A DNA stretch of 64,000 nt from Alteromonas_E sp965248545 (GTDB taxonomy: Bacteria; Pseudomonadota; Gammaproteobacteria; Enterobacterales; Alteromonadaceae): positions 3,348,001 through 3,412,000 of the forward strand of contig OZ252110.1 of assembly GCA_965248545.1 (NCBI GenBank), written 5' to 3'. The translations under genes and the position numbers were made by a program. The stretch's first letter is position 1, and each line of letters opens with the position of its first letter. Under the pieces are notes generated by a model that was given only the letters and a program-made list of their open reading frames with translations, did no database searches and had not been told where the DNA came from. Below are positions 17,574-26,381 of this stretch, in pieces.

Positions 17574-18554
17574 ATGAAAATGCGATTCGTTGATCACAGT
17601 GCAAGCGTTGAGCCTGACGCACTCCACCTGACTGAATGTGACCGGCCGCAGTTCTCCGCACATGAAGTACTGCTCAAAGTGCACGCGTTCGGGGTTAATC
17701 GTGCCGATACACTTCAGCGTCAGGGTAGGTATCCCGAGCCGCCTGGGGAGAGTCCTATTTTGGGGTTAGAGGTATCCGGCGAAATCGTCGCATGTGGCGC
17801 AGACGTGTCGAAGTGGAAAGTGGGTGACAGAGTATGCGGTTTGGTTGCGGGGGGCGGCTACGCCGAATACGTCGCCTTGGACGAGCATCTAGCGATGGCG
17901 ATACCCGCTGGCGTTTCTGTGACTGATGCCGCAGGTCTTCCAGAGGTCTTCTTAACCGCTTACCAAGCCTTATTTAGCATCGGCCAACTGCAGCGACAGC
18001 AAACGGTTCTCATTCATGCAGGGGCCAGTGGTGTCGGTTTGGCGGCAATCCAACTAGCGCGCTTATTCGACTGCGAGGTCGCCGTAACAGCCTCCTCGCA
18101 AAGCAAACTCTCGGTTTGCGCCCAGCTAGGTGCGCATCACTTGATCAATTATCAAGAAGCCGATTTTGCCCGTGTGCTCAAAGGGCATAACTGGCAAGCG
18201 AATGTGATCGTTGACTTTGTGGGTGGCGATTACCTGAATCGCAATCTAAACGTTTTGGCGCAAGATGGGCATATCATTTATCTCGCGATGCTCGCTGGGC
18301 GTTATGCAGATAAACTCGACATGGCGAAACTCCTCGCGAAGCGGGCTAATTTGCATGGCAGTACTTTGCGCAATCGCGATTTGTGCTATAAGCGTGAACT
18401 GGTCCGGGCGTTCCAGGCAACTGTGGGGGACGCGTTTGCCATTAAAAAGCTGCAGGTAAACGTTGATTCTGTGTTGGGCGTCGAGCAAATAGGCCTTGCT
18501 CATCAGCGGTTAGAATCCAATCAGACGAGCGGCAAAATAATCGTCACCTGGTAA
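17574..18554 (+). CDS. Zinc-independent NAD(P)H quinone oxidoreductase
   Basis: 326 residues, medium-chain dehydrogenase/reductase fold of the QOR/PIG3 type. An N-terminal GroES-like region (FGVNRADTLQRQGRYP) is followed by a cofactor-binding Rossmann domain with HAGASGVGLAAIQLA. The catalytic-zinc Cys ligands are absent. It should reduce quinones with NADPH. GGAG lies 8 bases before ATG 17574. It is convergent with rnhA, leaving 13 bases. Confidence 0.92.
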   Translation: MKMRFVDHSASVEPDALHLTECDRPQFSAHEVLLKVHAFGVNRADTLQRQGRYPEPPGESPILGLEVSGEIVACGADVSKWKVGDRVCGLVAGGGYAEYVALDEHLAMAIPAGVSVTDAAGLPEVFLTAYQALFSIGQLQRQQTVLIHAGASGVGLAAIQLARLFDCEVAVTASSQSKLSVCAQLGAHHLINYQEADFARVLKGHNWQANVIVDFVGGDYLNRNLNVLAQDGHIIYLAMLAGRYADKLDMAKLLAKRANLHGSTLRNRDLCYKRELVRAFQATVGDAFAIKKLQVNVDSVLGVEQIGLAHQRLESNQTSGKIIVTW

Positions 18555-18567
18555 ACGTTAGCAGCGC

Positions 18568-19032
18568 TTAGTCTGCCGTGTAACCGTCATCTGGCAATAA
18601 AGCGTCGCTTTCAGCCGCATTGCGAGCCAAGTCATCACAGCGCTCGTTTTCTGGATGACCAGAGTGACCTTTGACCCAATGCCAATCGACAGTGTGTATT
18701 TGGATGACTTCATCTAACTGCTGCCACAAATCAACGTTTTTGACCGGTTTTTTTGCTGCTGTTCTCCAGCCGTTGCGTTTCCAATTATGGATCCACTGGT
18801 TGATACCATTTTTGACGTATTGGCTATCAGTCGTCAGGGCAACGTGACAGGGCTCAGTCAGTTGTTTTAGCCCAACAATGGTCGCCAGCAACTCCATCCG
18901 GTTATTAGTGGTTAATTGATAACCTTGACTGATCTCTTTGCGATGCTGATTGAAGCACATGACAATGCCATATCCTCCGGGGCCAGGATTGCCCAAGCAC
19001 GAACCATCGGTGTATAGCTGAACTTTCTTCAT
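18568..19032 (-). CDS. rnhA: Ribonuclease HI
   Basis: 154 residues (E. coli 155). Removes RNA from RNA-DNA hybrids. All four catalytic acids are present: D9 (YTDGSC), E47 (NNRMELLA), D69 (TTDSQYV) and D133. The basic handle region (WIHNWKRNGWRTAAKKPVKN) is also present. It is divergent from dnaQ across 182 bases, the classical gammaproteobacterial arrangement. Confidence 0.98.
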   Translation of the reverse strand: MKKVQLYTDGSCLGNPGPGGYGIVMCFNQHRKEISQGYQLTTNNRMELLATIVGLKQLTEPCHVALTTDSQYVKNGINQWIHNWKRNGWRTAAKKPVKNVDLWQQLDEVIQIHTVDWHWVKGHSGHPENERCDDLARNAAESDALLPDDGYTAD

Positions 19033-19172
19033 TGACGTCTTTTTGGTGAAATTTTCCGGTATTGTTTCGCAAAACGAATTGCTTTGCTACTCGTGTGTGC
19101 AGCAGTTGATTCGTTTGTCGTTTATTTGTGCGATATTGAGTAGTTCGGCATGGAGTCGAAGCGCGCCTTGGG

Positions 19173-19178
19173 TATACT
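19173..19178 (+). promoter_or_regulatory. -10 box upstream of dnaQ
   Basis: TATACT lies 37 bases before the dnaQ ATG in the rnhA/dnaQ divergent region. No convincing -35 hexamer is present at 16-18 bases. Confidence 0.4.
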
Positions 19179-19214
19179 ATAAACCAATTGCTAGATAAGT
19201 TGAGTAGTGCATAA

Positions 19215-19925
19215 ATGCGTCAAATCGTTCTGGATACCGAAACCACCGGTATCGACCCTAAAGAAGGCCACAGGATTATTGAAATCGGTTGTGTAGAGCT
19301 GGTTGATAGAAAGCTGACGGGCAATCATTTTCACGTCTATATCAATCCGGATCGTGAAATTGAGCAGGAGGCGATAGACGTTCACGGTATTACCAATGAA
19401 TTTCTGCACGACAAGCCGCGTTTTGAGGATGTCGCGAAAGACTTCGTGGCGTTTATCCAGGGCGCGGAACTGATTATTCACAACGCGCCGTTTGACGTTG
19501 GCTTCATGGATTATGAATTCGCGATGACACCCAGCGTAACAGATATCAGAACAGCCAACATTTGTTCGGTGCTCGACAGCCTTGTGCTGGCTAGACAAAT
19601 GCACCCGGGGGCTAAAAACAACCTAGATGCTTTGTGTAAGCGCTACGGTATAGACAACAGCCACCGAACGCTTCACGGCGCTTTACTCGATTCTGAAATT
19701 CTTGCCGACGTTTATTTGATGATGACAGGCGGGCAGAAGGATTTAAATTTAGCCGGTCAACACAATGGGAATGGAGACAGCGAGGCCGGATCAGGCCGAC
19801 GTCCGATTGATCGCAGCGCTTTAAATCTAAAGGTTATCCGTGCTTCAGCCGATGAATTAGCTAATCACGAAGCGCGCTTGGATATTGTTGAAAAACAATC
19901 AGGTACATGTCTCTGGCGACAATAA
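19215..19925 (+). CDS. dnaQ: DNA polymerase III epsilon subunit (3'-5' proofreading exonuclease)
   Basis: 236 residues (E. coli 243). DEDDh exonuclease: motif I DTETTG with D7 and E9, motif II around HNAPFDVGF, motif III HRTLHGALLDSEILADVY. A flexible Gly/Asp-rich linker follows (about 180-198), then a C-terminal tail that binds the alpha subunit. It provides replication proofreading. Confidence 0.98.
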   Translation: MRQIVLDTETTGIDPKEGHRIIEIGCVELVDRKLTGNHFHVYINPDREIEQEAIDVHGITNEFLHDKPRFEDVAKDFVAFIQGAELIIHNAPFDVGFMDYEFAMTPSVTDIRTANICSVLDSLVLARQMHPGAKNNLDALCKRYGIDNSHRTLHGALLDSEILADVYLMMTGGQKDLNLAGQHNGNGDSEAGSGRRPIDRSALNLKVIRASADELANHEARLDIVEKQSGTCLWRQ

Positions 19926-19942
19926 GATACTAGGATACGCAT

Positions 19943-21355
19943 TTGGTAGGGTTGAATCGACTTGGATTAAAGTTGTGCACGCTGTTGCGGAGCGTTTTCG
20001 TTCTGTTGTGGTTGGGTGCGGCAACTGCAAACGCGCAACAATCTGAAGCATCTGAGCAAGCCATCGAGGAACCTTCACCGATCACCAATTTAGGTGATGA
20101 ATATCACAATAGCATCAAGTTACTACAAAACCGCTTTCGAATTGACTACGAAGTCGATGAAGTTACTTTGGTATTCTTTCGTCAGTTTGGTTCGGCACCG
20201 GTCGTATTAGTGCGTCCTGATGGCAGCAAAATTTTCTCTAGCCAAGCTGACGGCGAAGACATCTTTTGGTATGACGCCAACACCTACGACATGATCAGCA
20301 TTAAAAACCCCGTGCCAGGTCCCTGGCAAGCGGTCGGACAAATACTGCCGAATAGCCGAGTAATGGTATTGTCAGACATCCGTTTGCACGCCGAACCGCT
20401 GCCACCGATGATATTTTCTGGTGAGATCCTTAAGCAAACCGCTTATCTCACCAATGGCGACGAGCCGATCAATTACAGTCAGTTTCGCGATGTGGTCGAA
20501 TTAAGTATTGAACTGGGTAGCACAAATAATCCTAACTTTAATAACTTCGGCGCTAACAGCGAAGTCGTTGCAACCTTTGTTGACAATGGCTTGGGAATGG
20601 ATGAGGCTCCGCTCGATGGGACCTTTACCGGTCAATTTAACCTCGCGATTGCGGCGGGTGAATGGCAGCCTATTTTTCGTGTGGTCACGCCAATGTTCAC
20701 TCGTGAGCAAGTTGACGAACCACTTATTCTGCATCCTAATCCAATTGAGATCAGCGTAGAAATGGGCGGTGGCGGCGAGGGTTATCATAAGCTGTTAATC
20801 GATGCGAAGCGCGACTTAGTGGATATCTCGTCTTTGTTGATCGACGGTAAAATCCGCTTTCCGAATGGCGATATTCAGAACTTTTCACTCACTGAACTCA
20901 CTGACCAAACGCGCGAACACTTAGTTGTGAACTATGAAGATGGGGTGTACCGCGTTAAATTGACGGCTTATGGAAAGACAGTAAACGGGCGCGATTTCAT
21001 TTTAGATGTACCGGAATATACCTTTGTTGCTGAGGCGCCAAAGCCCGAGCCCGTGGTTGCTGAAGTCAATGAAATGCAAGATAAAGCATTCGAACCCCAG
21101 ATGGATTCTATGACTGAACCCATGCTTGAAGAGCAGCCGCCAGAAGAGGAACCGGTGGATGTGGTGTTTTGGATCTTGGTGATTAATGGCAGTATTTTAG
21201 GCGTCGGTGTTATCACCGCTGCGGCTATCATGCTGCTTCGGAAACGCAAAACAGAATCAGACGCCACACTTGCTACAAGTGGTCCAAGCCTGATGGAAAA
21301 GATCAAGGGCTTGCTACCGGGCAAAAAAGCAGAACCCGCGAGTCAAGTTGACTAA
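19943..21355 (+). CDS. TIGR03503-like membrane-anchored periplasmic protein
   Basis: 470 residues. Signal peptide about 1-31 (ATANAQQ), a large periplasmic beta-rich region (about 45-370), an acidic Glu/Pro stretch (about 385-405), a single TM helix (about 411-432) and a short basic cytoplasmic tail. The layout fits the uncharacterised gammaproteobacterial family TIGR03503; this assignment is from memory of the architecture. Beta-sandwich-like parts suggest a protein-binding or von Willebrand-like surface role. The TTG start at 19943 has AGGA 7 bases upstream. It follows dnaQ by 17 bases, possibly co-transcribed. Confidence 0.7.
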   Translation: MVGLNRLGLKLCTLLRSVFVLLWLGAATANAQQSEASEQAIEEPSPITNLGDEYHNSIKLLQNRFRIDYEVDEVTLVFFRQFGSAPVVLVRPDGSKIFSSQADGEDIFWYDANTYDMISIKNPVPGPWQAVGQILPNSRVMVLSDIRLHAEPLPPMIFSGEILKQTAYLTNGDEPINYSQFRDVVELSIELGSTNNPNFNNFGANSEVVATFVDNGLGMDEAPLDGTFTGQFNLAIAAGEWQPIFRVVTPMFTREQVDEPLILHPNPIEISVEMGGGGEGYHKLLIDAKRDLVDISSLLIDGKIRFPNGDIQNFSLTELTDQTREHLVVNYEDGVYRVKLTAYGKTVNGRDFILDVPEYTFVAEAPKPEPVVAEVNEMQDKAFEPQMDSMTEPMLEEQPPEEEPVDVVFWILVINGSILGVGVITAAAIMLLRKRKTESDATLATSGPSLMEKIKGLLPGKKAEPASQVD

Positions 21356-21443
21356 AATTACACCAATCGATTTGGATTTGTGCAAATATTGTTTGTTATT
21401 CCATCAATCACTTGTTTTGCTAGGTTAAAGGGCTAAAAAAGCA

Positions 21444-21472
21444 TTGACTCAATGCGCCTGAATCCGTATCAT
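21444..21472 (+). promoter_or_regulatory. Strong stable-RNA promoter for the tRNA-Asp cluster
   Basis: TTGACT (21444-21449), a 17-base spacer, TATCAT (21467-21472), followed directly by a GC-rich discriminator (CTGCGCCGC), the sign of a stringently controlled rRNA/tRNA promoter. The first tRNA begins 65 bases downstream of the -10. Confidence 0.75.
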
Positions 21473-21537
21473 CTGCGCCGCAGTGAGGGAAGGGGATACC
21501 TAGTATTTACTAACTCATTGTTTTTGTTGACAAATGT

Positions 21538-21614
21538 GGAGCGGTAGTTCAGTTGGTTAGAATACCGGCCTGTCACGCCGGGGGTCGCGGGTTCGAGTCC
21601 CGTCCGCTCCGCCA
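21538..21614 (+). tRNA. tRNA-Asp (GUC), copy 1
   Basis: 77 nt including encoded CCA. The acceptor stem GGAGCGG pairs with CCGCTCC. Anticodon GTC lies in CCTGTCACG, and the T-arm is GGGTTCGAGTCCC. Very close to E. coli tRNA-Asp. Confidence 0.98.
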
Positions 21615-21638
21615 CTGTCACAATCTCAAATAATCGCC

Positions 21639-21715
21639 GGAGCGGTAGTTCAGTTGGTTAGAATACCGGCCTGTCACGCCGGGGGTCGCGGGTTCGAGTC
21701 CCGTCCGCTCCGCCA
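21639..21715 (+). tRNA. tRNA-Asp (GUC), copy 2
   Basis: 77 nt, identical to copy 1 over its length, with encoded CCA; separated from it by 24 bases. Confidence 0.98.
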
Positions 21716-21735
21716 TTATTTGAAATCCCCGATGC

Positions 21736-21812
21736 GGAGTGGTAGTTCAGTTGGTTAGAATACCGGCCTGTCACGCCGGGGGTCGCGGGTTCGAGTCCCG
21801 TCCACTCCGCCA
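21736..21812 (+). tRNA. tRNA-Asp (GUC), copy 3, with compensatory acceptor-stem change
   Basis: 77 nt with encoded CCA, 20 bases after copy 2. It differs from copies 1 and 2 at acceptor-stem pair 5:68 only: GGAGTGG/CCACTCC replaces GGAGCGG/CCGCTCC, so pairing is kept. The gene is followed by a T-rich stretch without an obvious hairpin. Confidence 0.98.
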
Positions 21813-21915
21813 TTTCTTTCTGATTTTTCTCTATTTATTTACACTTTTTCACTGGGTTATCGCTATCCCTTTGCGGTATCATCGCGCCAGCAAAAAATAT
21901 TTATTGATGGATTGT

Positions 21916-22596
21916 ATGAGTCAATTGTTGCGCTGCAAGGCGATAAGCAAGTCGTTCCAGGATGGTGAGAAAGTTGTAGATGTTCTGACGAATGTCGATT
22001 TCAATGTCGACAAGGGTGAGCAGATTGCCATTCTAGGCAGCAGTGGATCGGGCAAATCAACCTTGCTGCACATATTAGGCGCTTTAGACACCCCGACGAG
22101 CGGTGATGTACTGGTTAATCAACAGTCTATTTTCGCGCTAAACAGCCAACAACAAGCGCAGTTTCGTAATCAGACCATGGGTTTTGTGTACCAATTCCAT
22201 CATTTATTGCCGGAATTTAATGCCCTGGAGAACGTGGCAATGCCACTGTTAATTGCTGGGGAAAAACCTAAAACAGCGACTGAACGCGCATCGTCTATGC
22301 TCGACCGAGTAGGTCTGTCTCATCGCATAAGCCATCAGCCGGCAGCGCTCTCGGGCGGTGAGCGTCAACGCGTTGCCATTGCCCGAGCGTTGGTAAATGA
22401 GCCTGCCATTGTTCTGGCGGACGAGCCAACCGGTAACCTAGATAAAGCAACGGGTGAAAACATTGCCGAGTTATTGGCCGAATTGCGTCGTACGCTGTCT
22501 ACGGCATTTATTGTGGTGACGCATGACAATGCCCTAGCACATCAGTTTGATCGGATATTGACCCTGTCCGATGGGCAGTTACAGGCACTGAAATAA
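21916..22596 (+). CDS. lolD: Lipoprotein-releasing ABC transporter ATPase LolD
   Basis: 226 residues from ATG 21916. Walker A GSSGSGKST at 41-49, Lol-typical FVYQFHHLLPEF, signature LSGGE at 145-149, Walker B IVLADE at 165-170, and the switch His at 203. It powers extraction of lipoproteins from the inner membrane to LolA. The frame is open back through the third tRNA, but that part is a translated tRNA and not protein. ATG 21907 is a possible start three codons upstream. Confidence 0.96.
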   Translation: MSQLLRCKAISKSFQDGEKVVDVLTNVDFNVDKGEQIAILGSSGSGKSTLLHILGALDTPTSGDVLVNQQSIFALNSQQQAQFRNQTMGFVYQFHHLLPEFNALENVAMPLLIAGEKPKTATERASSMLDRVGLSHRISHQPAALSGGERQRVAIARALVNEPAIVLADEPTGNLDKATGENIAELLAELRRTLSTAFIVVTHDNALAHQFDRILTLSDGQLQALK

Positions 22597-22598
22597 AC

Positions 22599-23831
22599 AT
22601 GTTAGCTTGGCAATTAGCAACGCGTTTTAGGCGAGCAAAGCAATCTAACGGCTTTGTCTCATTCATCTCCATGTCCTCAACCGTGGGGATAGGCCTGGGG
22701 TGTTTTGTACTGATTTTATTGTTGTCGGTCATGAACGGCTTTGAACGAGAGCTGCGCGAGCGTCTATTGTCATTTATCCCGCACGGAGAGTTGTACTCTG
22801 TTTCTCAAATGGGGATTAATAACTGGTCACAAGCCGCAGAGCAGTTCGCCCAAGATCCACGCGTAGTGAAAGTCCAACCCTACGCCAAAATGACGGGCAT
22901 GCTGCAGGTTAAAGCCAAGATGAAAGCTGTTGAACTCACGGCGCTGGACCCATTGAAAGCGCAGAGTGACCCTTTGTTTGAATTTATTGATACGGCAACC
23001 GAACAGCGTTTTGTCGAACAGCAAAATTCAGTGATTTTGGCTAAAGGTATTGTAGAGCAGTTGGGACTTTCGATAGGTGATTCAGTTCAGTTGTTGATCC
23101 CCACAGTCACGGACGATTTGACCTTCAAAGCACCGCAAACACTTTGGCTGACCTTGGTGGGTAGTTTCAGTATCGGTGGCGAGTTGGACAACCAAATAGG
23201 TTTTATCCCATTAGCAACAGCCGTCGATAAACTCAATATTGTGCATGGCGCACAAGGTTTGCGGTTTGAATTAGACGATCCATTTGAAGCCCGAGCAGTA
23301 ATGCGCGAGTTAGGTTTTAGCTTTGAACAAGCCGTGTATATTTCTGACTGGACCCGAACTCAAGGCCACCTATACCAAGATATTCAACTGGTCAGAATTA
23401 TTGCCTACATTGCGTTGACGCTGGTTATCGCGGTCGCATGCTTCAATATCGTGTCAGGCTTAGTTATGACCGTCGAGGAAAAGCGCGCCACTATCGGTAT
23501 TTTGAAAACCATGGGACTTTCCGAGAATGCCATTCGCACGACCTTCTTGTTGCAGGGCTTAGTCAATGGATTTATCGGGGTAGCTGTTGGCACGCTGTTA
23601 GGTGTTGTCACGGCGATCAATTTGACCGATTGGATTACGGTTTTAGAGCGCACGACGGGTGTAACCTTGCTATCTGGGGATATTTATTTTGTGAGCTTCT
23701 TGCCCACTCAACTACAGTGGCATGATGTAGTAATCACCATGCTAGTCGCGTTGACATTGAGTATCGTGGCGACTTTGTATCCGGCGAATAAAGCAGCGAA
23801 GTTGTCGCCGGCAGAAGCGTTATCGCATTAA
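22599..23831 (+). CDS. lolE: Lipoprotein-releasing ABC transporter permease LolE/LolC
   Basis: 410 residues: TM1 near the N-terminus (about 24-48), a large periplasmic domain (about 50-265), then three TM helices (about 268-290, 314-340 and 374-398). NGFERELRERLLSFIPHG and YRDIQLVR-like segments match LolE. It starts 2 bases after the lolD stop. Only one LolC/E permease is seen here, so lolC must lie elsewhere or the system uses a single permease type. Sequence is nearer E. coli LolE than LolC. Confidence 0.92.
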   Translation: MLAWQLATRFRRAKQSNGFVSFISMSSTVGIGLGCFVLILLLSVMNGFERELRERLLSFIPHGELYSVSQMGINNWSQAAEQFAQDPRVVKVQPYAKMTGMLQVKAKMKAVELTALDPLKAQSDPLFEFIDTATEQRFVEQQNSVILAKGIVEQLGLSIGDSVQLLIPTVTDDLTFKAPQTLWLTLVGSFSIGGELDNQIGFIPLATAVDKLNIVHGAQGLRFELDDPFEARAVMRELGFSFEQAVYISDWTRTQGHLYQDIQLVRIIAYIALTLVIAVACFNIVSGLVMTVEEKRATIGILKTMGLSENAIRTTFLLQGLVNGFIGVAVGTLLGVVTAINLTDWITVLERTTGVTLLSGDIYFVSFLPTQLQWHDVVITMLVALTLSIVATLYPANKAAKLSPAEALSH

Positions 23832-23961
23832 GCATTCCCACAGATTATTCGAAAAGTTCGTAGATTGACCTATAGTGATGAGTATTGAGTCGTCCTAGGC
23901 GTTTTTACGCAACGAGAGACAGGGCGAATTGTCGCAACGGATTATTGACAAGGAATGAGTC

Positions 23962-24162
23962 GTGGAAAACAACAAGGAAGTGAATAAACTGTTCGTTTAC
24001 CCCATCGTAATTGGTGCCGCAGTTGGTTCTTTCATCGGGTTAATTGCCGGCGTCGCGTTTGATGTTTTACCGTTTATCGCAATTTTTACCGGTGTTGGTG
24101 CATCGCTTGGTGTTGCGATTGGCGCAGTGTTAGCGGAAGCAAAAAGTACCAAGAAAAAGTAA
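23962..24162 (+). CDS. Small two-helix membrane protein
   Basis: 66 residues from GTG 23962, with AAGGA 7 bases upstream. Two Gly-rich membrane helices (about 11-31 and 36-57) with glycine-zipper spacing and a Lys-rich C-terminus. No family recognised. The good ribosome-binding site supports it as a real gene. Confidence 0.6.
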   Translation: MENNKEVNKLFVYPIVIGAAVGSFIGLIAGVAFDVLPFIAIFTGVGASLGVAIGAVLAEAKSTKKK

Positions 24163-24344
24163 TCAAGAGTCTGTAGACGTAGACTTTCGACGCTCGCAGC
24201 TGCATACCGCCGGTATTGAACTCTGCGTGCTCGGCAGATTTTAAGGAGCAGTTGGTCACAGCCGTTCTGACAATCAATGTCAATATGTCTGACGCTGCCA
24301 TTGAATCACAGGTTTAACAATGTATTTGGGAGGAATGTAGTCAT

Positions 24345-24545
24345 ATGTGGGAATATATGATTGTAGACTCGGCGAAGGCTCAAAGCCGCGGTTTTTCGAA
24401 ATCCAGAACAATAGAAGATGTCGAGCAATACTTAAATGCGTTAGGACAAGAAGGTTGGGAAATCATTGACCTGGATTTCCAAATGGATCCGACAATGCCT
24501 GGTGGTCCGACGCATTTTCATGGTTTAGCGAAACGAGCAAAGTAA
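24345..24545 (+). CDS. DUF4177-like small protein
   Basis: 66 residues. The start WEYMIVDSAK and the segment LNALGQEGWEIIDLDF fit the small DUF4177 fold of unknown function. GGGAGGA lies 10 bases before the ATG. The 182 bases upstream contain a TGACA-N5-TGTCA inverted repeat (24268-24282) and otherwise nothing clear. Confidence 0.72.
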   Translation: MWEYMIVDSAKAQSRGFSKSRTIEDVEQYLNALGQEGWEIIDLDFQMDPTMPGGPTHFHGLAKRAK

Positions 24546-24615
24546 TGGTTACAACGGGTTAATTAACCGACATACCTTCGGCTCTATTAGCGTTTGATAT
24601 TAAAAAGGGAAGAAT

Positions 24616-24975
24616 GTGAAGCACAGAATTAATACCCTGTTGTGTCTGGTTGCGTTGAGTTTATGCGCACACGCATCCGTCGTCGATATTTCGGGAAATT
24701 GGCAACATACCGAAAAAGACGCAGTGATCAGTATCGATTCAAGTAGCGGCTTGGCTTGGATTAAGTCTCACGCCGACAACAGTGGAGCGGCGGGCTTGAA
24801 TTTAATCAAAGAGATAAGCTCAGGGACACAGCCATCTCGCTGGGTAGGGCAAATGTATGATGGCTATCAGCAACGATATGTTGAGGTAACGCTGACCCAA
24901 GACAAAGACATTCTGCGTATCACGGACAGTGAAGGCAAGGTAGTATTAACGCTGAAACGCATTGTGGAATTATAG
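24616..24975 (+). CDS. Secreted small protein, DUF2147-like
   Basis: 119 residues, GTG start with GGGA upstream. A signal peptide (about 1-21, LCAHAS) precedes a beta-rich domain beginning ISGNWQH and containing RWVGQMYDGYQQRYV. The pattern is reminiscent of DUF2147 periplasmic proteins, but it is too short and diverged to be sure. The stop abuts the GTG/ATG region of the GST gene, so the two are probably co-transcribed. Confidence 0.65.
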   Translation: MKHRINTLLCLVALSLCAHASVVDISGNWQHTEKDAVISIDSSSGLAWIKSHADNSGAAGLNLIKEISSGTQPSRWVGQMYDGYQQRYVEVTLTQDKDILRITDSEGKVVLTLKRIVEL

Positions 24976-24984
24976 GTGACGGTG

Positions 24985-25581
24985 ATGAAAATCTACGGCG
25001 ATATTAAATCAGGTAATTGCTACAAAATCAGTTTACTGTGCGCGCTATTGGGGATTGAGCATGAGTGGATTCATGTCGACATACTCCAAGGAGAGACCCA
25101 AAGCGATTCATTTTTGACGCTCAACCCGAATGGCAAGATTCCCTTGTTGGTGTGCGATGATGGGCAATGCTTGTCAGAATCCAATGCGATTATTAACTAT
25201 CTTGCCAGTGGTAGCTCGTTGTATGCCAGCGATCCATTTATGCAAGCCAAGATACAGCAGTGGCAATTCTTCGAACAATACAGTCATGAGCCATACATCG
25301 CCGTTGCGCGCTACATCGCCAAATATTTAGGACTGCCCAAAGAACGCGAAGCTGAGTACCACGCCAAACAAGACGGTGGACACAAGGCGCTAAGGGTTAT
25401 GGAGCAACAGTTGTCGCAGACGCCGTATTTGGCCGGGGAACAGCTTTCAACTGCAGATATCTCACTTTATGGTTACACGCATGTGGCGCATGAAGGTGGT
25501 TTTGATTTGTCTGACTATCCGCATATTAAGCAGTGGTTCAAGCGCGTGCAAGCGCAACCTGGCTACGTGGGTATGGCGTAG
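24985..25581 (+). CDS. Glutathione S-transferase
   Basis: 198 residues from ATG 24985, with AGGTGA about 5 bases upstream; GTG 24976 directly after the previous stop is the alternative. The thioredoxin-like N-terminal domain carries GNCYKISL, the cis-Pro region NPNGKIPLL and the glutathione-binding SESNAI. The all-helical C-terminal domain has LSTADISLYGY. Likely detoxification or thiol transfer. Confidence 0.93.
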   Translation: MKIYGDIKSGNCYKISLLCALLGIEHEWIHVDILQGETQSDSFLTLNPNGKIPLLVCDDGQCLSESNAIINYLASGSSLYASDPFMQAKIQQWQFFEQYSHEPYIAVARYIAKYLGLPKEREAEYHAKQDGGHKALRVMEQQLSQTPYLAGEQLSTADISLYGYTHVAHEGGFDLSDYPHIKQWFKRVQAQPGYVGMA

Positions 25582-25585
25582 TGGC

Positions 25586-26209
25586 CTAGATTAAAAAAAA
25601 CGCCCCAAGTCCAATGGTAAACAGAAAACTACCCCATAAGGAGTGCTCAACCACTACTGCGACGGTGGAGCGACTGTGCATATAGCGATAGCCGAAAATA
25701 GCCCCGCCAATCCAAGACAGCACTACCGCGATCCAGTTACCGTAAACCAGATGGGCTAGGCCAAAGAAAAAGGTACTGAACGCCCACCTAGCATTTTTTG
25801 ATGGCAAGATGCGCTTATAGCGGTGAAAGAAGTATGTTCTAAAGATGATTTCTTGTGGGATTACTGAAACCAGCGGGTATATCAACAGGGTCAGTAACCA
25901 GAACCCGGGGTCTTGCATGGGCAGTGCAAGGAACAAATCTGGAAACAACATGTAGATGGCGATACTCACCAAACATGCCCATGGCAAGAAAAGGCGCAGC
26001 GCAGCGAGCATATGAGCACCAAAACCGTCAAAATTCCACAATCGAAAGCGCTTAAATTGATTGTCGGCAAGTAACACAGCGAGACACGCCAGTCCGGTAA
26101 GGCCTAGTAGTGGCATTACCCAAGTCGTGAGGTCGGTAATGGTCAGGTACACCAAGATCGGCATACCTAAAAATAGCAACAGCATTTCAGACCAGCGTTT
26201 AAACTGCAC
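25586..26209 (-). CDS. CPBP-family intramembrane protease homologue
   Basis: 207 residues with about six membrane helices. Three CPBP/Abi motifs are recognisable: QEIIFRTYFF (usual form EExxxR), FGLAHLVYGN with the metal His, and EHSLWG. The first Glu of EExxxR is replaced by Gln, while the second Glu and the Arg are kept. The GTG start encodes a short amphipathic N-terminus. Function may be prenyl-type or general intramembrane proteolysis. It is convergent with the GST gene. Confidence 0.82.
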   Translation of the reverse strand: MQFKRWSEMLLLFLGMPILVYLTITDLTTWVMPLLGLTGLACLAVLLADNQFKRFRLWNFDGFGAHMLAALRLFLPWACLVSIAIYMLFPDLFLALPMQDPGFWLLTLLIYPLVSVIPQEIIFRTYFFHRYKRILPSKNARWAFSTFFFGLAHLVYGNWIAVVLSWIGGAIFGYRYMHSRSTVAVVVEHSLWGSFLFTIGLGAFFLI

Positions 26210-26381
26210 AAGACGATCCAGAAAAATATGACAAAATGATTACAGTGATATGAATAGTTTACTACATAAGGTGTGTGCTGTCTGGATCATCCATTCGTTC
26301 GATAAAAATTTGTTTGCATGACGAACTTAGTCGATAATCGATTGTTCAGCGTTGAACAAGGTTTTAAATAAGACTAACCGC

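Noticed and set aside
21538..21812. The three near-identical units could be read as a CRISPR-like or phage-attachment repeat array.
   Set aside because: Each unit is a complete 77-nt tRNA-Asp, with short spacers and no integrase nearby.
21739..21915. Open frame through the third tRNA-Asp joined to LolD, giving a longer protein.
   Set aside because: The extra residues are a translated tRNA; LolD starts at ATG 21916 (or 21907).
25600..25612. Run of A/T near the GST and CPBP stops as a terminator.
   Set aside because: No stem precedes the T-run on the minus strand, and it lies within the CPBP stop region.
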